54,006 nucleotides of DNA from an uncultured Pelagibacteraceae bacterium (GTDB lineage Bacteria > Pseudomonadota > Alphaproteobacteria > Pelagibacterales > Pelagibacteraceae): assembly GCA_902559935.1 (NCBI GenBank), contig CACEJN010000002.1:1-54006 (forward strand). Direction: 5' to 3'. Shown in pieces: positions 31,561-42,402 of the stretch. Below the pieces are notes generated by a model. The model was not told the origin of the DNA. It saw only the letters and a program-made list of their open reading frames with translations, and searched no databases. Position 1 is the stretch's first letter. Every line of letters starts with the position of its first letter. A program made the position numbers and the translations under genes.

Positions 31561-33185
31561 TATAATTTATTTATCTCCCACTTTATTATCTGTTCTTTTT
31601 CATTATTCATACCCGAGATAAAAATATTTTGGTTTTCTTTATATGAATTTTTATTACCGAAATATAAACCATTATCAATATTAATATCAAAGTTATCACA
31701 ACTAAATTTCCAACCTTCCTCATCTAATTCAATTAGTATTGATTTGTTATCTTGTGTTTTCATTATTTTTGAGTTTGGATCAAGATGAAATCTAATATCG
31801 AATTTAATTTCTTTACTTGTATTTTTTCTAAATAACTTATCATAGCCAATAAATTTCAATTGTTCTGGATAGAATTCAATTTCTCTCTCATAAATAGTTC
31901 CAAATTTAACTAAATATCCATCATGTGTACCTGATATTTTCCAATAATTATTTTCAAAAACTACATTTTTCTTTGATACTTTCAGTCCTTTATCAACAAT
32001 TAAATTTTTTTGACGCTCAATAAAATTACAAGAGGAATAATCCTCAATGCTTAAAGCACAATGTAAAGCTGTGCTTCTTGATAATTTATTAAATTTATTA
32101 TTTTTGTCTGAATAGTAACCAGCATTAGAAATTAATTTTTTATTATTAGAAAATATTTCAAATGATAAAGCTCCTGCTTGATAGTCATTAGAAAATATTT
32201 TGTTAGGGCTAGATCCAATATCAGCAGCAAGAACTATTTTTTTATTTTTAAGTATTGCATAACCTCCTAGTTCATTAGTTTGATTTTTAAAAGTGTAACC
32301 AAATCTTTTCAAGTATTGATCGAATTCGTTATTATCAGAAGAATAATTACCGTTAAAAAAAATATCTTGTTTAATATTTTGCCAAATGAAAGCGTAACTT
32401 GAGCCTAAATAGTATATAGTTTCATCAATATATTCAGGGATTAAACTTTGAGACTCTTTAAACCACTCTCTAATTATTATAAAATATTTTAAATAAAATA
32501 TTAATTGTCTGATATTTCTTGATTTTGTAAAACCCTGATTATCGATTGAGGATTTAATTATGTTTTTTAATAAATTTAAACCATAAGTAAGATATTGTCT
32601 TTCATTCTTATAAGCTAAACCAGTCAAAATTATTGCAGCACACCCAATCATCTTATTTTCTACTTCTTTTGGGTTTTTTACTTCATTCAATAAATGATTA
32701 GTTTGCTTTTGTATCATATGGTCAAAAGTAGTTCTGTATTGTTGATCACTATCTTCATACGTTAATTGATGATTGGATAACCATGAAATAATTCTTTTTG
32801 CTGTTAAATCAAATTCCCAACTCTTTTTTTGATACTTAGTGTTATTTGAAATCCAATTTTTTATGACTGTTTGTGTAGTTTTTTTGGAAGATTTTAAATC
32901 CAAACTAAAAAACCAAAAAAAATTATTTAATTTTTCGTAATCTTTAGGACTTAATTTGTTTTGCCAAATTGACTCGATAGCAAAATCTTCAATTTTATAT
33001 TTTTTATTTTGGTATTTAATTATAGACGAAAGTAAATGAGGACTAGGTTTGTATTCAAAACTATTTTCAAAAGTTTTTGATATTTTTTTTTCATAAAAAT
33101 TTGAATTTTGATAAATTGATTTAAAACTTTCTTTTATATTAAAATAAAATTGACCCAAAATGCCTAAGGAATTTGTATTAATCAT
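31560..33185 (-). CDS. Heparinase II/III family protein
   Basis: WEFDLTAKRIISWLSNHQLTYE, GGYAILKNKKIVLAADIGSSPN, AGALSFEIFSNNKKLISNAGYY. Confidence 0.85.
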   Translation of the reverse strand: MINTNSLGILGQFYFNIKESFKSIYQNSNFYEKKISKTFENSFEYKPSPHLLSSIIKYQNKKYKIEDFAIESIWQNKLSPKDYEKLNNFFWFFSLDLKSSKKTTQTVIKNWISNNTKYQKKSWEFDLTAKRIISWLSNHQLTYEDSDQQYRTTFDHMIQKQTNHLLNEVKNPKEVENKMIGCAAIILTGLAYKNERQYLTYGLNLLKNIIKSSIDNQGFTKSRNIRQLIFYLKYFIIIREWFKESQSLIPEYIDETIYYLGSSYAFIWQNIKQDIFFNGNYSSDNNEFDQYLKRFGYTFKNQTNELGGYAILKNKKIVLAADIGSSPNKIFSNDYQAGALSFEIFSNNKKLISNAGYYSDKNNKFNKLSRSTALHCALSIEDYSSCNFIERQKNLIVDKGLKVSKKNVVFENNYWKISGTHDGYLVKFGTIYEREIEFYPEQLKFIGYDKLFRKNTSKEIKFDIRFHLDPNSKIMKTQDNKSILIELDEEGWKFSCDNFDINIDNGLYFGNKNSYKENQNIFISGMNNEKEQIIKWEINKL

Positions 33186-33189
33186 TAAC

Positions 33190-33849
33190 TTATTTTAATT
33201 TTAATAAATTAATATTTTTCTTTATATCTCCATCATTACTTTTGAATACCGTAGTACCTGAAACAAGAATGTTTGCACCAGCGTCAATTGCACTTTTGCA
33301 ATTATCAAAATTTATCCCACCATCAATTTCTATGTCAAAATTTATCTTTTTTTGTTCTTTTATTTTCTTTAGATCTTTAATTTTATCTAAAACTTCTGGC
33401 ATAAATTTTTGACCCCCAAATCCAGGATTTACACTCATAATTAAGACTAAATCTATTTGATCTAATAAATCTATTATTAAATCAATTTTAGTTTCGGGAT
33501 TGAGTGAGACTCCAACTTTTTTATTTTTTTCTTTTATTCTTTTAATTGAATTTTCTAAATTATCAGTTGCTTCAGGGTGAATAGTAATTATGTCAGCTCC
33601 TGCATCAGCGTAAGCTTCTATGTATTTATGGACTGGTGATATCATCAAATGAACATCAAATTTTAATGAACAATGTTTTCGAAGAGCTTTTATTACAGGT
33701 GGCCCTATTGTTAAATTAGGAACAAAATGACCATCCATTACATCCACATGAATCATATCAGCACCGCCTTCTTCAAGTCTTTTTATTTCTGTACCTAACT
33801 GACTAAAATCAGCAGATAAAATTGATGGTGAAATTTGTATATTTTTCAT
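33190..33849 (-). CDS. rpe: Ribulose-phosphate 3-epimerase
   Basis: ISPSILSADFSQLGTEIKRLEEGGADMIHVDVMDGHFVPNLTIGPPVIKAL, MSVNPGFGGQKF. Confidence 0.98.
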   Translation of the reverse strand: MKNIQISPSILSADFSQLGTEIKRLEEGGADMIHVDVMDGHFVPNLTIGPPVIKALRKHCSLKFDVHLMISPVHKYIEAYADAGADIITIHPEATDNLENSIKRIKEKNKKVGVSLNPETKIDLIIDLLDQIDLVLIMSVNPGFGGQKFMPEVLDKIKDLKKIKEQKKINFDIEIDGGINFDNCKSAIDAGANILVSGTTVFKSNDGDIKKNINLLKLK

Positions 33850-33883
33850 TGATTACTAGATTAACTAGTATCAATTTTAAAAA

Positions 33884-34234
33884 TTAAAATGAATTAAAAA
33901 ATTGATAAATTTGTCTAGAAATTTCACTCTCCAAAGGAAATGACAACATTCCCATCACCGAATAGCCTAAGATCCAAGGCATTAGATAAAATCTTATCAT
34001 ATAGAAAAACCAAGCAACATATAAGGGAACCAATGGCCCAATAATAAATGAGGGTGTTATTGGTTTAAATAACTTAATTAATGGATTTGTATATTTTACG
34101 AACACTCTCATGAAAAAAAACTGCGAGTCTTCTTTTTGAAAAATATTCATCGCTACTCTTCCAATAAGAGTCCACATAATGATCCCAAGCAAATAATCGA
34201 TAAAATAAATTAAAGGATGGAAGTTTGCTGACAT
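33884..34234 (-). CDS. Small multi-TM membrane protein, possibly YggT-like
   Basis: 116 aa, hydrophobic, NPLIKLFKPITPSFIIGPLVPLYVAWFFYM. Confidence 0.5.
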   Translation of the reverse strand: MSANFHPLIYFIDYLLGIIMWTLIGRVAMNIFQKEDSQFFFMRVFVKYTNPLIKLFKPITPSFIIGPLVPLYVAWFFYMIRFYLMPWILGYSVMGMLSFPLESEISRQIYQFFNSF

Positions 34235-34266
34235 TTAAAATTTATATTGGAAAATGTTATGAAATA

Positions 34267-34292
34267 AAAGGGGCGAAATTAATCGCCCCTTT
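34267..34292 (-). terminator. Rho-independent terminator downstream of the symporter gene
   Basis: Perfect 10-bp inverted repeat AAAGGGGCGA-AATTAA-TCGCCCCTTT just after the stop at 34303; minus-strand transcript ends ...CCCCTTTTATTTC. Confidence 0.85.
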
Positions 34293-34302
34293 AAAAGATT
34301 AT

Positions 34303-36114
34303 TTAGTGTGATTTACCAAGAATTGTTTTACCACTCGGTACACGTACATCATCAACCATTTTTTGAGTAGCTTTATCTGGTTCTGTAGTCATTAAACTAA
34401 CTACTACCATTAAAACTAAACTAACAGCTGATCCGAAGATACCAAATGTTAACTGTGTAATTCCTAGGAATCCGCTTCCACCAGTTCGCACCCAAACTAA
34501 GTACCAAGTACCAGCAGCTAGACCTCCTAGCATACCAGCAATCGCACCTTGTCTATTAGCTCTCTTCCACCATACACCAAGTACAAGTGGGAAGAACAAT
34601 CCAGACATCGCAAAATCAAAAGCCCAGATAACCGAACCTAAGATTCCTTGAATCTCCATTGCTGCAATAGTTGCTCCAGCAAAACCAATTACTACAAGTA
34701 ATACCCTTGCAACAAGTAGTCTTTTTGCAGTTTCCGCTTTTGGATCAATGATCTTATAGTAAACATCATGTGATATAGCGTTTGCAATTGCTAGAATCAA
34801 ACCATCAGCAGTTGACATGGCAGCTGCCATACCCCCTGCAGCAACTAGACCTGAAATTACATAAGGTAATCCAGCTATCTCTGGTGTTGCTAATACAACG
34901 GCTTTACCGCCCATGAAGAACTCATTTAATTCTAGAGTTCCATTTCCGTTAAAGTCGCTGATAAACATTAGGTTTGCTTGGTTCCAGTTTTGGTACCAAT
35001 CTATCGCTTCCACTTCTGCAAATGTCTTACCGATAATACCAGTTGGTAAATTCGGGTCGATCAATGATAACTTAGATAATGTAGCTAACATTGGAGCAGA
35101 AGAATAAAGTAGGAAGATAAAGAATAATGACCAACCTACTGATTTTCTAGCTGCTTTTACACTTGGAGTAGTAAAGTATCTCATCATCACGTGCGGTAAT
35201 GAAGCTGTTCCCATCATCATCGCCAGTGCTAATGAAATAAATGCCCAAGGTGTAGCGTTCACTGCAGAGTGAGCTTTAGTTATTCCTGCTAAGCCTTTAG
35301 GTACTGATTTTAGATCAGCAGCTGCGTTTTTAACAAAACCAAACTGTTGTTCTAATTCACCAATTCTAGCTACCTCATCAGCCAACATAAAGTGAGGGAA
35401 GAAACCCGCACCCATTTTGTTACTGATCCAGAAAACTGGAAGTAAGTAAGCTATAATCAGTACGATATATTGTGCAACCTGTGTCCAAGTTACCCCTCTC
35501 ATACCACCTAACATTGAACATAATAAAATACTTATTAGTCCAACATAAACTGCGTATTGGAATGGGATATCAAGTGCAACAGATGCAATAGTACCTGTAG
35601 CGTTAATTTGTGCAGTCACATAAGTAAATGAAGCAACAGTTAAAACTACCACTGCGCTAAATCTAGCTAAATTACCACCGTATCTAGTACCTATAAAATC
35701 TGGAACTGTATAACAGCCAAATTTTCTTAAGTATGGTGCTAATAAAGATGCAACAAGCACGTAACCACCAGTCCAACCTACAAGTAGAGCCATATAGCCG
35801 TAACCTTTAAAGTAAATACCACCCGCCATTGCAACGAATGAAGCACCAGACATCCAGTCTGCTGCAGTCGCCATTCCGTTGAAGACTGTTGGTACTTGCC
35901 TACCAGCTACGTAATATGCATCTGCTTGGGCTGTTCTTGATAGCCAACCGATTAATGCATAGATGAATACAGTAAATGCAACGAAAGCGATACCAATCGC
36001 TTTTGCACTCATACCCATCTGTTCAGCAATTGCCATGATGATTATGAAACCTATAAATCCTCCAGTATAGATTCCATAAACCTTTGGCAAATTATCTATG
36101 AAATTACCTTTCAT
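34303..36114 (-). CDS. Sodium:solute symporter, acetate permease-like
   Basis: YYVAGRQVPTVFNGMATAADWMSGASFVAMAGGIY, PHVMMRYFTTPSVKAARKSVGWSL; 603 aa. Confidence 0.92.
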   Translation of the reverse strand: MKGNFIDNLPKVYGIYTGGFIGFIIIMAIAEQMGMSAKAIGIAFVAFTVFIYALIGWLSRTAQADAYYVAGRQVPTVFNGMATAADWMSGASFVAMAGGIYFKGYGYMALLVGWTGGYVLVASLLAPYLRKFGCYTVPDFIGTRYGGNLARFSAVVVLTVASFTYVTAQINATGTIASVALDIPFQYAVYVGLISILLCSMLGGMRGVTWTQVAQYIVLIIAYLLPVFWISNKMGAGFFPHFMLADEVARIGELEQQFGFVKNAAADLKSVPKGLAGITKAHSAVNATPWAFISLALAMMMGTASLPHVMMRYFTTPSVKAARKSVGWSLFFIFLLYSSAPMLATLSKLSLIDPNLPTGIIGKTFAEVEAIDWYQNWNQANLMFISDFNGNGTLELNEFFMGGKAVVLATPEIAGLPYVISGLVAAGGMAAAMSTADGLILAIANAISHDVYYKIIDPKAETAKRLLVARVLLVVIGFAGATIAAMEIQGILGSVIWAFDFAMSGLFFPLVLGVWWKRANRQGAIAGMLGGLAAGTWYLVWVRTGGSGFLGITQLTFGIFGSAVSLVLMVVVSLMTTEPDKATQKMVDDVRVPSGKTILGKSH

Positions 36115-36374
36115 TATTCGTCCTCTCTTTCGCTAAAGCCGAACTCTTCATCGATTTTTTCTTGTCTGTTCGCAAACCAGAAAATTAGGATTACGAAAGC
36201 ACCAAGAGATCCCTGACATGTAAACCAATATGTCCATGGATAACCGAAAGGTCCTGTGACCTCGTTCATTTCAGCTCCAAAGAGAAAGATGCCAATTGAG
36301 AAAACAAACCAAATTGCCAATGTTATAAATAACAATGACCTGGTTTTTTCCCAGTGTTTTTGTTGATTTGACAT
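36114..36374 (-). CDS. DUF4212 sodium/substrate symporter small subunit
   Basis: HWEKTRSLLFITLAIWFVFSIGIFLFG...GYPWTYWFTCQGSLGAFVILIFWFANRQ; overlaps the symporter gene. Confidence 0.9.
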   Translation of the reverse strand: MSNQQKHWEKTRSLLFITLAIWFVFSIGIFLFGAEMNEVTGPFGYPWTYWFTCQGSLGAFVILIFWFANRQEKIDEEFGFSEREDE

Positions 36375-36509
36375 TTATACCTCTCTTTTTAGTTATAACT
36401 GGGTAAAACCATAACCATTATGAGAGCTTTGAAAACCCTAAAAATTGATCATATTAGGTACTTATTTACTTACTTTTTTAAGATATAATTGGCGCACTTA
36501 CTAATTAAC

Positions 36510-37133
36510 ATGGGAAAATATAAATTAACTTGGAGAGACGTAAAACTTGAGGATTTTAAAACATATTTATTCGCCATGTTTAAGGCGTTTATTCCAAAGA
36601 AAAAAATAAAAACTTTAGATGAATTAGAGCAGTTTATTCAAACTAAATCTGCATGGGCCACACAAGTTACTTTATACAGTTATCTAAAAACTAGAATGGG
36701 AACAAGATACGTTCTTCATTTTGATAATGATGAATTCATGTCATCAGTAAATCTTGCTAAATGGAATATTTATTCAGTTGCATTACAAGATTTAACTTTT
36801 TTTACTTTTTCATATTTGAAGGTTAATTTTGATTATCAGGATATTCATAAAGCTAACGAAATTTTTAATAAAATTTTAGATGATGAAATTTCTAATAAGA
36901 TGCCATTAAATATTATTGATGAAGCCAGGAAAAGTTTTGATGAAAGATTAGAGAAAATAAATTGGGATGGTTATTATCAAGACTTACCTTTTAATCCTAG
37001 TGCACTCTCTTTATATAAATGGGCTCCAATTGCAGATGAATTAAAAACTTTAGATCGAAAGATTGTTTTAAATTCGATGATTTTAAAATGGGATGTCGTT
37101 AAACAAGAATTTAAAGATTTAATACAGTTTTAA
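36510..37133 (+). CDS. Conserved hypothetical protein
   Basis: Open frame of ~207 aa ([27 protein letters not shown]...); ATG at 36510 preferred over TTG 36489. Confidence 0.75.
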   Translation: MGKYKLTWRDVKLEDFKTYLFAMFKAFIPKKKIKTLDELEQFIQTKSAWATQVTLYSYLKTRMGTRYVLHFDNDEFMSSVNLAKWNIYSVALQDLTFFTFSYLKVNFDYQDIHKANEIFNKILDDEISNKMPLNIIDEARKSFDERLEKINWDGYYQDLPFNPSALSLYKWAPIADELKTLDRKIVLNSMILKWDVVKQEFKDLIQF

Positions 37134-39226
37134 ATATTTTTTCTATTTTCAACCAAACTATCGACAACACTTGGATCTGCTAGAGTAGTTGTGTCTCCTA
37201 ATTGACCATGCTCATTAGCAGCAATCTTTCTTAGAATTCTTCTCATTATTTTTCCTGATCTTGTCTTAGGAAGACCTGGAGTAAAATGAATAAGGTCTGG
37301 AGTTGCTAGAGGTCCGATTTGTTTTCTAACCCAAAGTTTTAAATCTCTTTCAAGTTCACCAGTTTCGTTTTCTCCTGCATTCAATGTTACATAACAATAT
37401 AATCCATTACCTTTTATATCGTGCGGATAGCCGACTACAGCTGCCTCAGCTACTTTTGGATGTGCAACAAATGCACTTTCAATTTCAGCAGTTCCCAAGT
37501 TGTGTCCTGAAACAATAATTACATCATCTACTCGACCTGTGATCCAGTAATAGCCATCTTTATCTCTTCTACATCCATCACCAGTAAAATATTTTCCGTT
37601 AAATTGAGAGAAATATGTATCAATAAATCTTTGATGATCTCCATATACTGTTCTCATCTGCCCAGGCCATGATTGAGCTATACAAAGTCTTCCTTCACCA
37701 GCACCTTTTATCTCTTTGCCGTTTTTATCAACAAGGACAGGCTTAATTCCGTAGAAAGGTTTTGTTGCAGAACCAGGTTTTAGGGGTATAGCTCCTGTTT
37801 GTGGAGCGATCATTATGCCTCCAGTTTCTGTTTGCCACCAAGTATCTACAATTGGGCATTTAGAATTACCTACTGTCTTGTAATACCACATCCAAGCCTC
37901 TGGGTTTATTGGCTCTCCAACTGTTCCTAAAAGTTTAAGTGATTTTCGAGAAGTTTTTTTAACCGGTTTATCTCCTTCACGCATCAAAGCTCTAATTGCA
38001 GTCGGAGCTGTATAGAATGTATTTACTTTATATTTATCGACTATTTGCCACCATCTAGAACTATCAGGATAATTTGGGATTCCTTCAAACATTATAGTAG
38101 TTGCACCATTCGCTAGGGGTCCATAAATAATGTAACTATGTCCAGTTACCCAGCCAATATCAGCAGTACACCAATAAATATCTTTTGGTTTGTAGTTGAA
38201 AATATATTGATGAGTCATTGATGCATAAACCATATAACCACCAGTCGTGTGAAGAACTCCTTTAGGTTTCCCTGTAGAACCCGAAGTATATAAAATAAAC
38301 AAAGGATCCTCTGCGTTCATTTCCTCAGGTTCACAATTATTAGGAACATCTTTAATTAAATCATGATACCAAACATCTCTATTTTGATCCCAGTTGATAT
38401 AATTACCTGTTCGTTTAACAACAATACATTTTTTAACATTTGGACAACTCATCAGAGCTTCATCAACTGTATATTTCAGTGGTATAGTTTTTCCACCTCG
38501 TACTCCTTCATCTGCAGTAATGATGTATTCAGACTCGCAATCATTTACTCTTCCTGAAATAGAGTCTGCTGAAAAACCACCAAAAATAATTGAATGTACT
38601 GCACCAATTCTCACACAGGCCAGCATTAAAATTGCCAACTCTGGTATCATAGTTAAATAAATTGTTACTCGATCACCTTTTTTAATTCCTAATTTTTTTA
38701 AACCATTTGCTGCTTTAGAAACTTTTTGATGAAGTTGTTTATAAGAAATTTTTTGACTATCTTTTGGATCATCTCCAACCCAAATAATAGCAGTTTTATC
38801 TTTTTTATCCTTTAAATGTCTATCAATGCAATTTGCAGAAGCATTTAAAGTGCCATCTTCAAACCATTTAATTTTTACTTCTTTTGTACTGTATTTTACG
38901 TCTTTAATTTTTTTATATGGTTTTATCCAAGTAATTCTTTTTCCCTCTTTCCTCCAAAATTCGTCATTGCTTTTTATAGATTGAGAATATTTTTGTTGGT
39001 ATTTACTTTTATTTGCTAAGCCACTTTTAACCCATTCTGGTTTTGTTTTAATTACAACTTCAGGAGGTGTATTTCCGTTTTCCTTTTTTGCTTTAATTCT
39101 TTTTTTTGGTTTTTTAGAAGATTTTTTTCTAACTTTAGATCCTCTTTTCACCTTTTTTGAGGTTTTTTTTCTAACTTTAGACTTTTTTTTTCTTACCTTG
39201 CTTTTCTTCTTCTTTTTTTTTGGCAT
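37130..39226 (-). CDS. acsA: Acetyl-CoA synthetase with N-terminal Lys/Arg-rich tail
   Basis: [57 protein letters not shown]-terminus [48 protein letters not shown]. Confidence 0.97.
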   Translation of the reverse strand: MPKKKKKKSKVRKKKSKVRKKTSKKVKRGSKVRKKSSKKPKKRIKAKKENGNTPPEVVIKTKPEWVKSGLANKSKYQQKYSQSIKSNDEFWRKEGKRITWIKPYKKIKDVKYSTKEVKIKWFEDGTLNASANCIDRHLKDKKDKTAIIWVGDDPKDSQKISYKQLHQKVSKAANGLKKLGIKKGDRVTIYLTMIPELAILMLACVRIGAVHSIIFGGFSADSISGRVNDCESEYIITADEGVRGGKTIPLKYTVDEALMSCPNVKKCIVVKRTGNYINWDQNRDVWYHDLIKDVPNNCEPEEMNAEDPLFILYTSGSTGKPKGVLHTTGGYMVYASMTHQYIFNYKPKDIYWCTADIGWVTGHSYIIYGPLANGATTIMFEGIPNYPDSSRWWQIVDKYKVNTFYTAPTAIRALMREGDKPVKKTSRKSLKLLGTVGEPINPEAWMWYYKTVGNSKCPIVDTWWQTETGGIMIAPQTGAIPLKPGSATKPFYGIKPVLVDKNGKEIKGAGEGRLCIAQSWPGQMRTVYGDHQRFIDTYFSQFNGKYFTGDGCRRDKDGYYWITGRVDDVIIVSGHNLGTAEIESAFVAHPKVAEAAVVGYPHDIKGNGLYCYVTLNAGENETGELERDLKLWVRKQIGPLATPDLIHFTPGLPKTRSGKIMRRILRKIAANEHGQLGDTTTLADPSVVDSLVENRKNI

Positions 39227-39241
39227 AGGACAATTTTTATT

Positions 39242-39655
39242 TTAAATTTTACTCATGTTATTTATAATTTTCCAGCTTTTATAATCAACAGGCATTACAG
39301 AAAGCCTACTTTGCTTTATCAGTGCTAAATGGCTTAAATCCTTATTTTTTTTAATACTTTCGAGCGTTATAGGCTTTGAAAATTTAGACTTAAATTGAAC
39401 AGTAACGGCAACAAATCTACCTGTTTTGTCTGTTTTATCTATATACGATTCTTTAATAACTTTTACTATCCCAACTATCTCTTTTCCTATGTTTGAATGA
39501 TAAAAAAAACATAGATCTCCTTTACTCATACTTTTTAAATTTTTTGCAGCTTGATAATTTCTGACACCATCCCAAGGCGCACCTTTAATTCCAGCTTTTT
39601 TTTGTTGGTCAATTGACCAAACATCTGGTTCAGATTTCATCAACCAATATTTCAT
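39242..39655 (-). CDS. EVE domain protein
   Basis: YWLMKSEPDVWSIDQQKKAGIKGAPWDGVRNYQAAKNLKSMSKGDLCFFYHSN. Confidence 0.95.
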   Translation of the reverse strand: MKYWLMKSEPDVWSIDQQKKAGIKGAPWDGVRNYQAAKNLKSMSKGDLCFFYHSNIGKEIVGIVKVIKESYIDKTDKTGRFVAVTVQFKSKFSKPITLESIKKNKDLSHLALIKQSRLSVMPVDYKSWKIINNMSKI

Positions 39656-40728
39656 TACAATTGAACTCCAGCACCTTTTAGAAAAGCTGCATCTTCATCT
39701 AAAGGCCATCTAGGTTTTGCTGGATAATCTAAATCATCAAATTGATTTATTTTAAATTTTTCCAAACCTACCATTGCAATCATTGCTGCATTGTCGCCAC
39801 AAAACTCTATAGGTGGAAAAATACTTTTATAATTGTTTTCTTCACATAGATTAATTAACATAGACCTAATTTTTTTATTTGCTGCAACTCCGCCAGCAAC
39901 GACGAAAATTTTTTCATTTAATTCATTTATTTTTTCAAATTCAGTAAAAGCAATCTTTGTTTTTTTATATAAGATTTCCTCAATTGTTTTTTGAAAAGAT
40001 GCTGCAAGATCATATTTATCTTGTTCTGATTTAATTGTTTTGCTTATCTTCAACACGGCAGTTTTTAGACCTGCAAAAGAAAGATTACATCCTCCTTTGC
40101 TAAAAATTGGTTTTGGTAAATCATATTTTTCTGGATCGCCTTTTTTTGCTAAAATTTCTATTTGAGGTCCTCCTGGAAATTCTATTCCTAAAAGTTTAGC
40201 CGTTTTATCAAAAGCTTCACCTAAAGCATCATCAATAGTTGTTCCCAATCTTTTATATTTGCCAAGATTCTGAACACTTAAATATTGTGAATGCCCACCT
40301 GAAATTAAAAGAAGTAAATATGGATAATTTAGATTTGTATTTAGTTTTGGACTTAAGGCATGCCCCTCTAAATGGTTAACAGCAATAAAAGGTTTATTCA
40401 TTGCTGATGCGAAAGCTTTACCAAAACCTAATCCAACTGATAGACAAACAATTAATCCTGGACCAGCGGTAGAAGCAACCGCATCTATTTCTTCAATTTT
40501 TCTACCACTCTCATCAATAGCTTTTTTGACAATCCAATCAATTTTTTCAATGTGTGAACGAGCTGCTAGTTCAGGAACTACACCACCAAACTCCCTATGA
40601 ACCTCCACTTGGCTAGAAACAATATTCGACAAAACTACCGGGAATCCTTCCTCATTTTCAGTGATTAAAGAAGCTGCAGTTTCATCACAACTAGATTCTA
40701 TTCCAAGAATTAAGGGTTTTTTGTTCAT
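39655..40728 (-). CDS. tsaD: tRNA threonylcarbamoyladenosine biosynthesis protein TsaD
   Basis: ILGIESSCDETAASLI, GGVVPELAARSHIEKI, NHLEGHALSP. Confidence 0.98.
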   Translation of the reverse strand: MNKKPLILGIESSCDETAASLITENEEGFPVVLSNIVSSQVEVHREFGGVVPELAARSHIEKIDWIVKKAIDESGRKIEEIDAVASTAGPGLIVCLSVGLGFGKAFASAMNKPFIAVNHLEGHALSPKLNTNLNYPYLLLLISGGHSQYLSVQNLGKYKRLGTTIDDALGEAFDKTAKLLGIEFPGGPQIEILAKKGDPEKYDLPKPIFSKGGCNLSFAGLKTAVLKISKTIKSEQDKYDLAASFQKTIEEILYKKTKIAFTEFEKINELNEKIFVVAGGVAANKKIRSMLINLCEENNYKSIFPPIEFCGDNAAMIAMVGLEKFKINQFDDLDYPAKPRWPLDEDAAFLKGAGVQL

Positions 40729-40782
40729 TCAAATAGTTTTTAATAATTGTACAATCTTAATACAAGTAAGAAATAAATTTTT

Positions 40783-41700
40783 ATGAGTAAAAAAATAATA
40801 ATTGGATCTAGAGGTAGCAAGCTTGCTTTACTTTATGCTCAACAAGCTAAAGATAAGATTATTGAAAATACCAACCTTGGTAATGATGATATTTTAATTA
40901 AATCAATTAAAACTAAAGGTGATGAGGTGCAGAATATAAGATTATCTGAGGTTGGTGGCAAAGGTTTGTTTTCAAGTAATATTGAAAAAGAACTTCAGTT
41001 AAAAAATATTGATATTGCAGTTCATGCGCTGAAAGATATGCCCGCGAATGAGACACAAGGATTAAGGACAGATTCCTTTCTTGAAAGAAATGATCCTAGG
41101 GAAATTTTAATTACAAAGGATAAAAAGAAGCTCAAAGACTTAGATGAAAAGTCAATTGTTGGAACCTCATCATACAGAAGAGAATTTCAAATAAAAAAAA
41201 TTAGACAAGATTTAAACTGCAAATTAATTAGAGGAAATGTAGATACTAGAATTAGAAAATTAAATGAAGGAATGTATGATGCAATTATATTATCTTATGC
41301 AGGTATCAAATTTTTAAGATTTGAAAATGAAATCTCTGAAATTTTTTCTGCTGAAAAAATAATTCCTAGCGCAGGACAAGGTGTAATTGCTCTTCAGTGC
41401 AGAGAGAATGATGACGAGATAATTTCTATTTTAAATAAAATTAACCACGAGGAAACACATAAAAGAGCTCATCTTGAGAGAAATATTTTAAAAGTTTTAG
41501 ATGGAGATTGTGAAACAGCAATTGGAGCTCATTCAGTGGTTGATGGAGATAAGATTATAGTGGAGGCTGAACTTTTTTCTTTAGATGGCAAACAAAGGTT
41601 TTACGAAAAAAAAGTTGGTAATTTGAATGAATTTAAAGAACTTGGTAAAGAAGTTGGGATACTTTTAAAAATAAAATCGAACAATTCATATAAAAGATAG
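40783..41700 (+). CDS. hemC: Hydroxymethylbilane synthase
   Basis: IIGSRGSKLALLYAQQAK, AVHALKDMPA, GDCETAIGAHS. Confidence 0.97.
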   Translation: MSKKIIIGSRGSKLALLYAQQAKDKIIENTNLGNDDILIKSIKTKGDEVQNIRLSEVGGKGLFSSNIEKELQLKNIDIAVHALKDMPANETQGLRTDSFLERNDPREILITKDKKKLKDLDEKSIVGTSSYRREFQIKKIRQDLNCKLIRGNVDTRIRKLNEGMYDAIILSYAGIKFLRFENEISEIFSAEKIIPSAGQGVIALQCRENDDEIISILNKINHEETHKRAHLERNILKVLDGDCETAIGAHSVVDGDKIIVEAELFSLDGKQRFYEKKVGNLNEFKELGKEVGILLKIKSNNSYKR

Positions 41701-41701
41701 T

Positions 41702-42400
41702 ATGCATATTTTATTAACTAGACCATTGGAAGATTGTTCAGAAATGATATTGAAATTTCAATCGTTAGGACATCAAGTTTCACATCTTCCATTAATAAGA
41801 GTTGAAAAAGTAAATTATGAGCAAATTAACTTTTCTGAATATGGTGGAATTATTTTTACTAGCGCAAATGCAGTAAAATTCCTAAACACAGAAAAATTAG
41901 ATAAAAATATTAAATGCTTTTGTGTTGGTGACGCTACGGAAAATAAAGCCAGAAGTTTTGGTTTTCAAAATACAATTACGGCTGAAGGAAATGTTACAAA
42001 CTTAAAAGAGTTAATAATACAAAGTTATGAGTCTAAAAATAAAGAATTACTTTACGTTAGTGGTGAAACAATATCGGTTGATTTAGATCAACAGTTATTA
42101 AGTGAAGGTTTTAGGGTAAAAAGAATTATTAATTATAGAGTAGATCATAACCAAAAATTTGGTGAGATATTTGTTAATGAATTAAAATTAAATATGCCTG
42201 ATATGGTCTATGTTTACTCTCAAAATAGTGCATCAAGTTTTTTAAATTTCATAAAGATTTACCAAACAGAAAATTTATGGATGAATACAAATTTGATGTG
42301 TATAGGCGAAAAAACCTCGTCAATATTGAACGAAATCAAATGGAAAAAGATTTTTCTTTTTAATCCTGGAGAAGAAGAGTTTTTGTTATATAAAATTTAA
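41702..42400 (+). CDS. hemD: Uroporphyrinogen-III synthase
   Basis: ILLTRPLEDCSEMILKFQSLGHQVSHLPLIRVE, GIIFTSANAVKF; follows hemC. Confidence 0.85.
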   Translation: MHILLTRPLEDCSEMILKFQSLGHQVSHLPLIRVEKVNYEQINFSEYGGIIFTSANAVKFLNTEKLDKNIKCFCVGDATENKARSFGFQNTITAEGNVTNLKELIIQSYESKNKELLYVSGETISVDLDQQLLSEGFRVKRIINYRVDHNQKFGEIFVNELKLNMPDMVYVYSQNSASSFLNFIKIYQTENLWMNTNLMCIGEKTSSILNEIKWKKIFLFNPGEEEFLLYKI

Positions 42401-42402
42401 AA

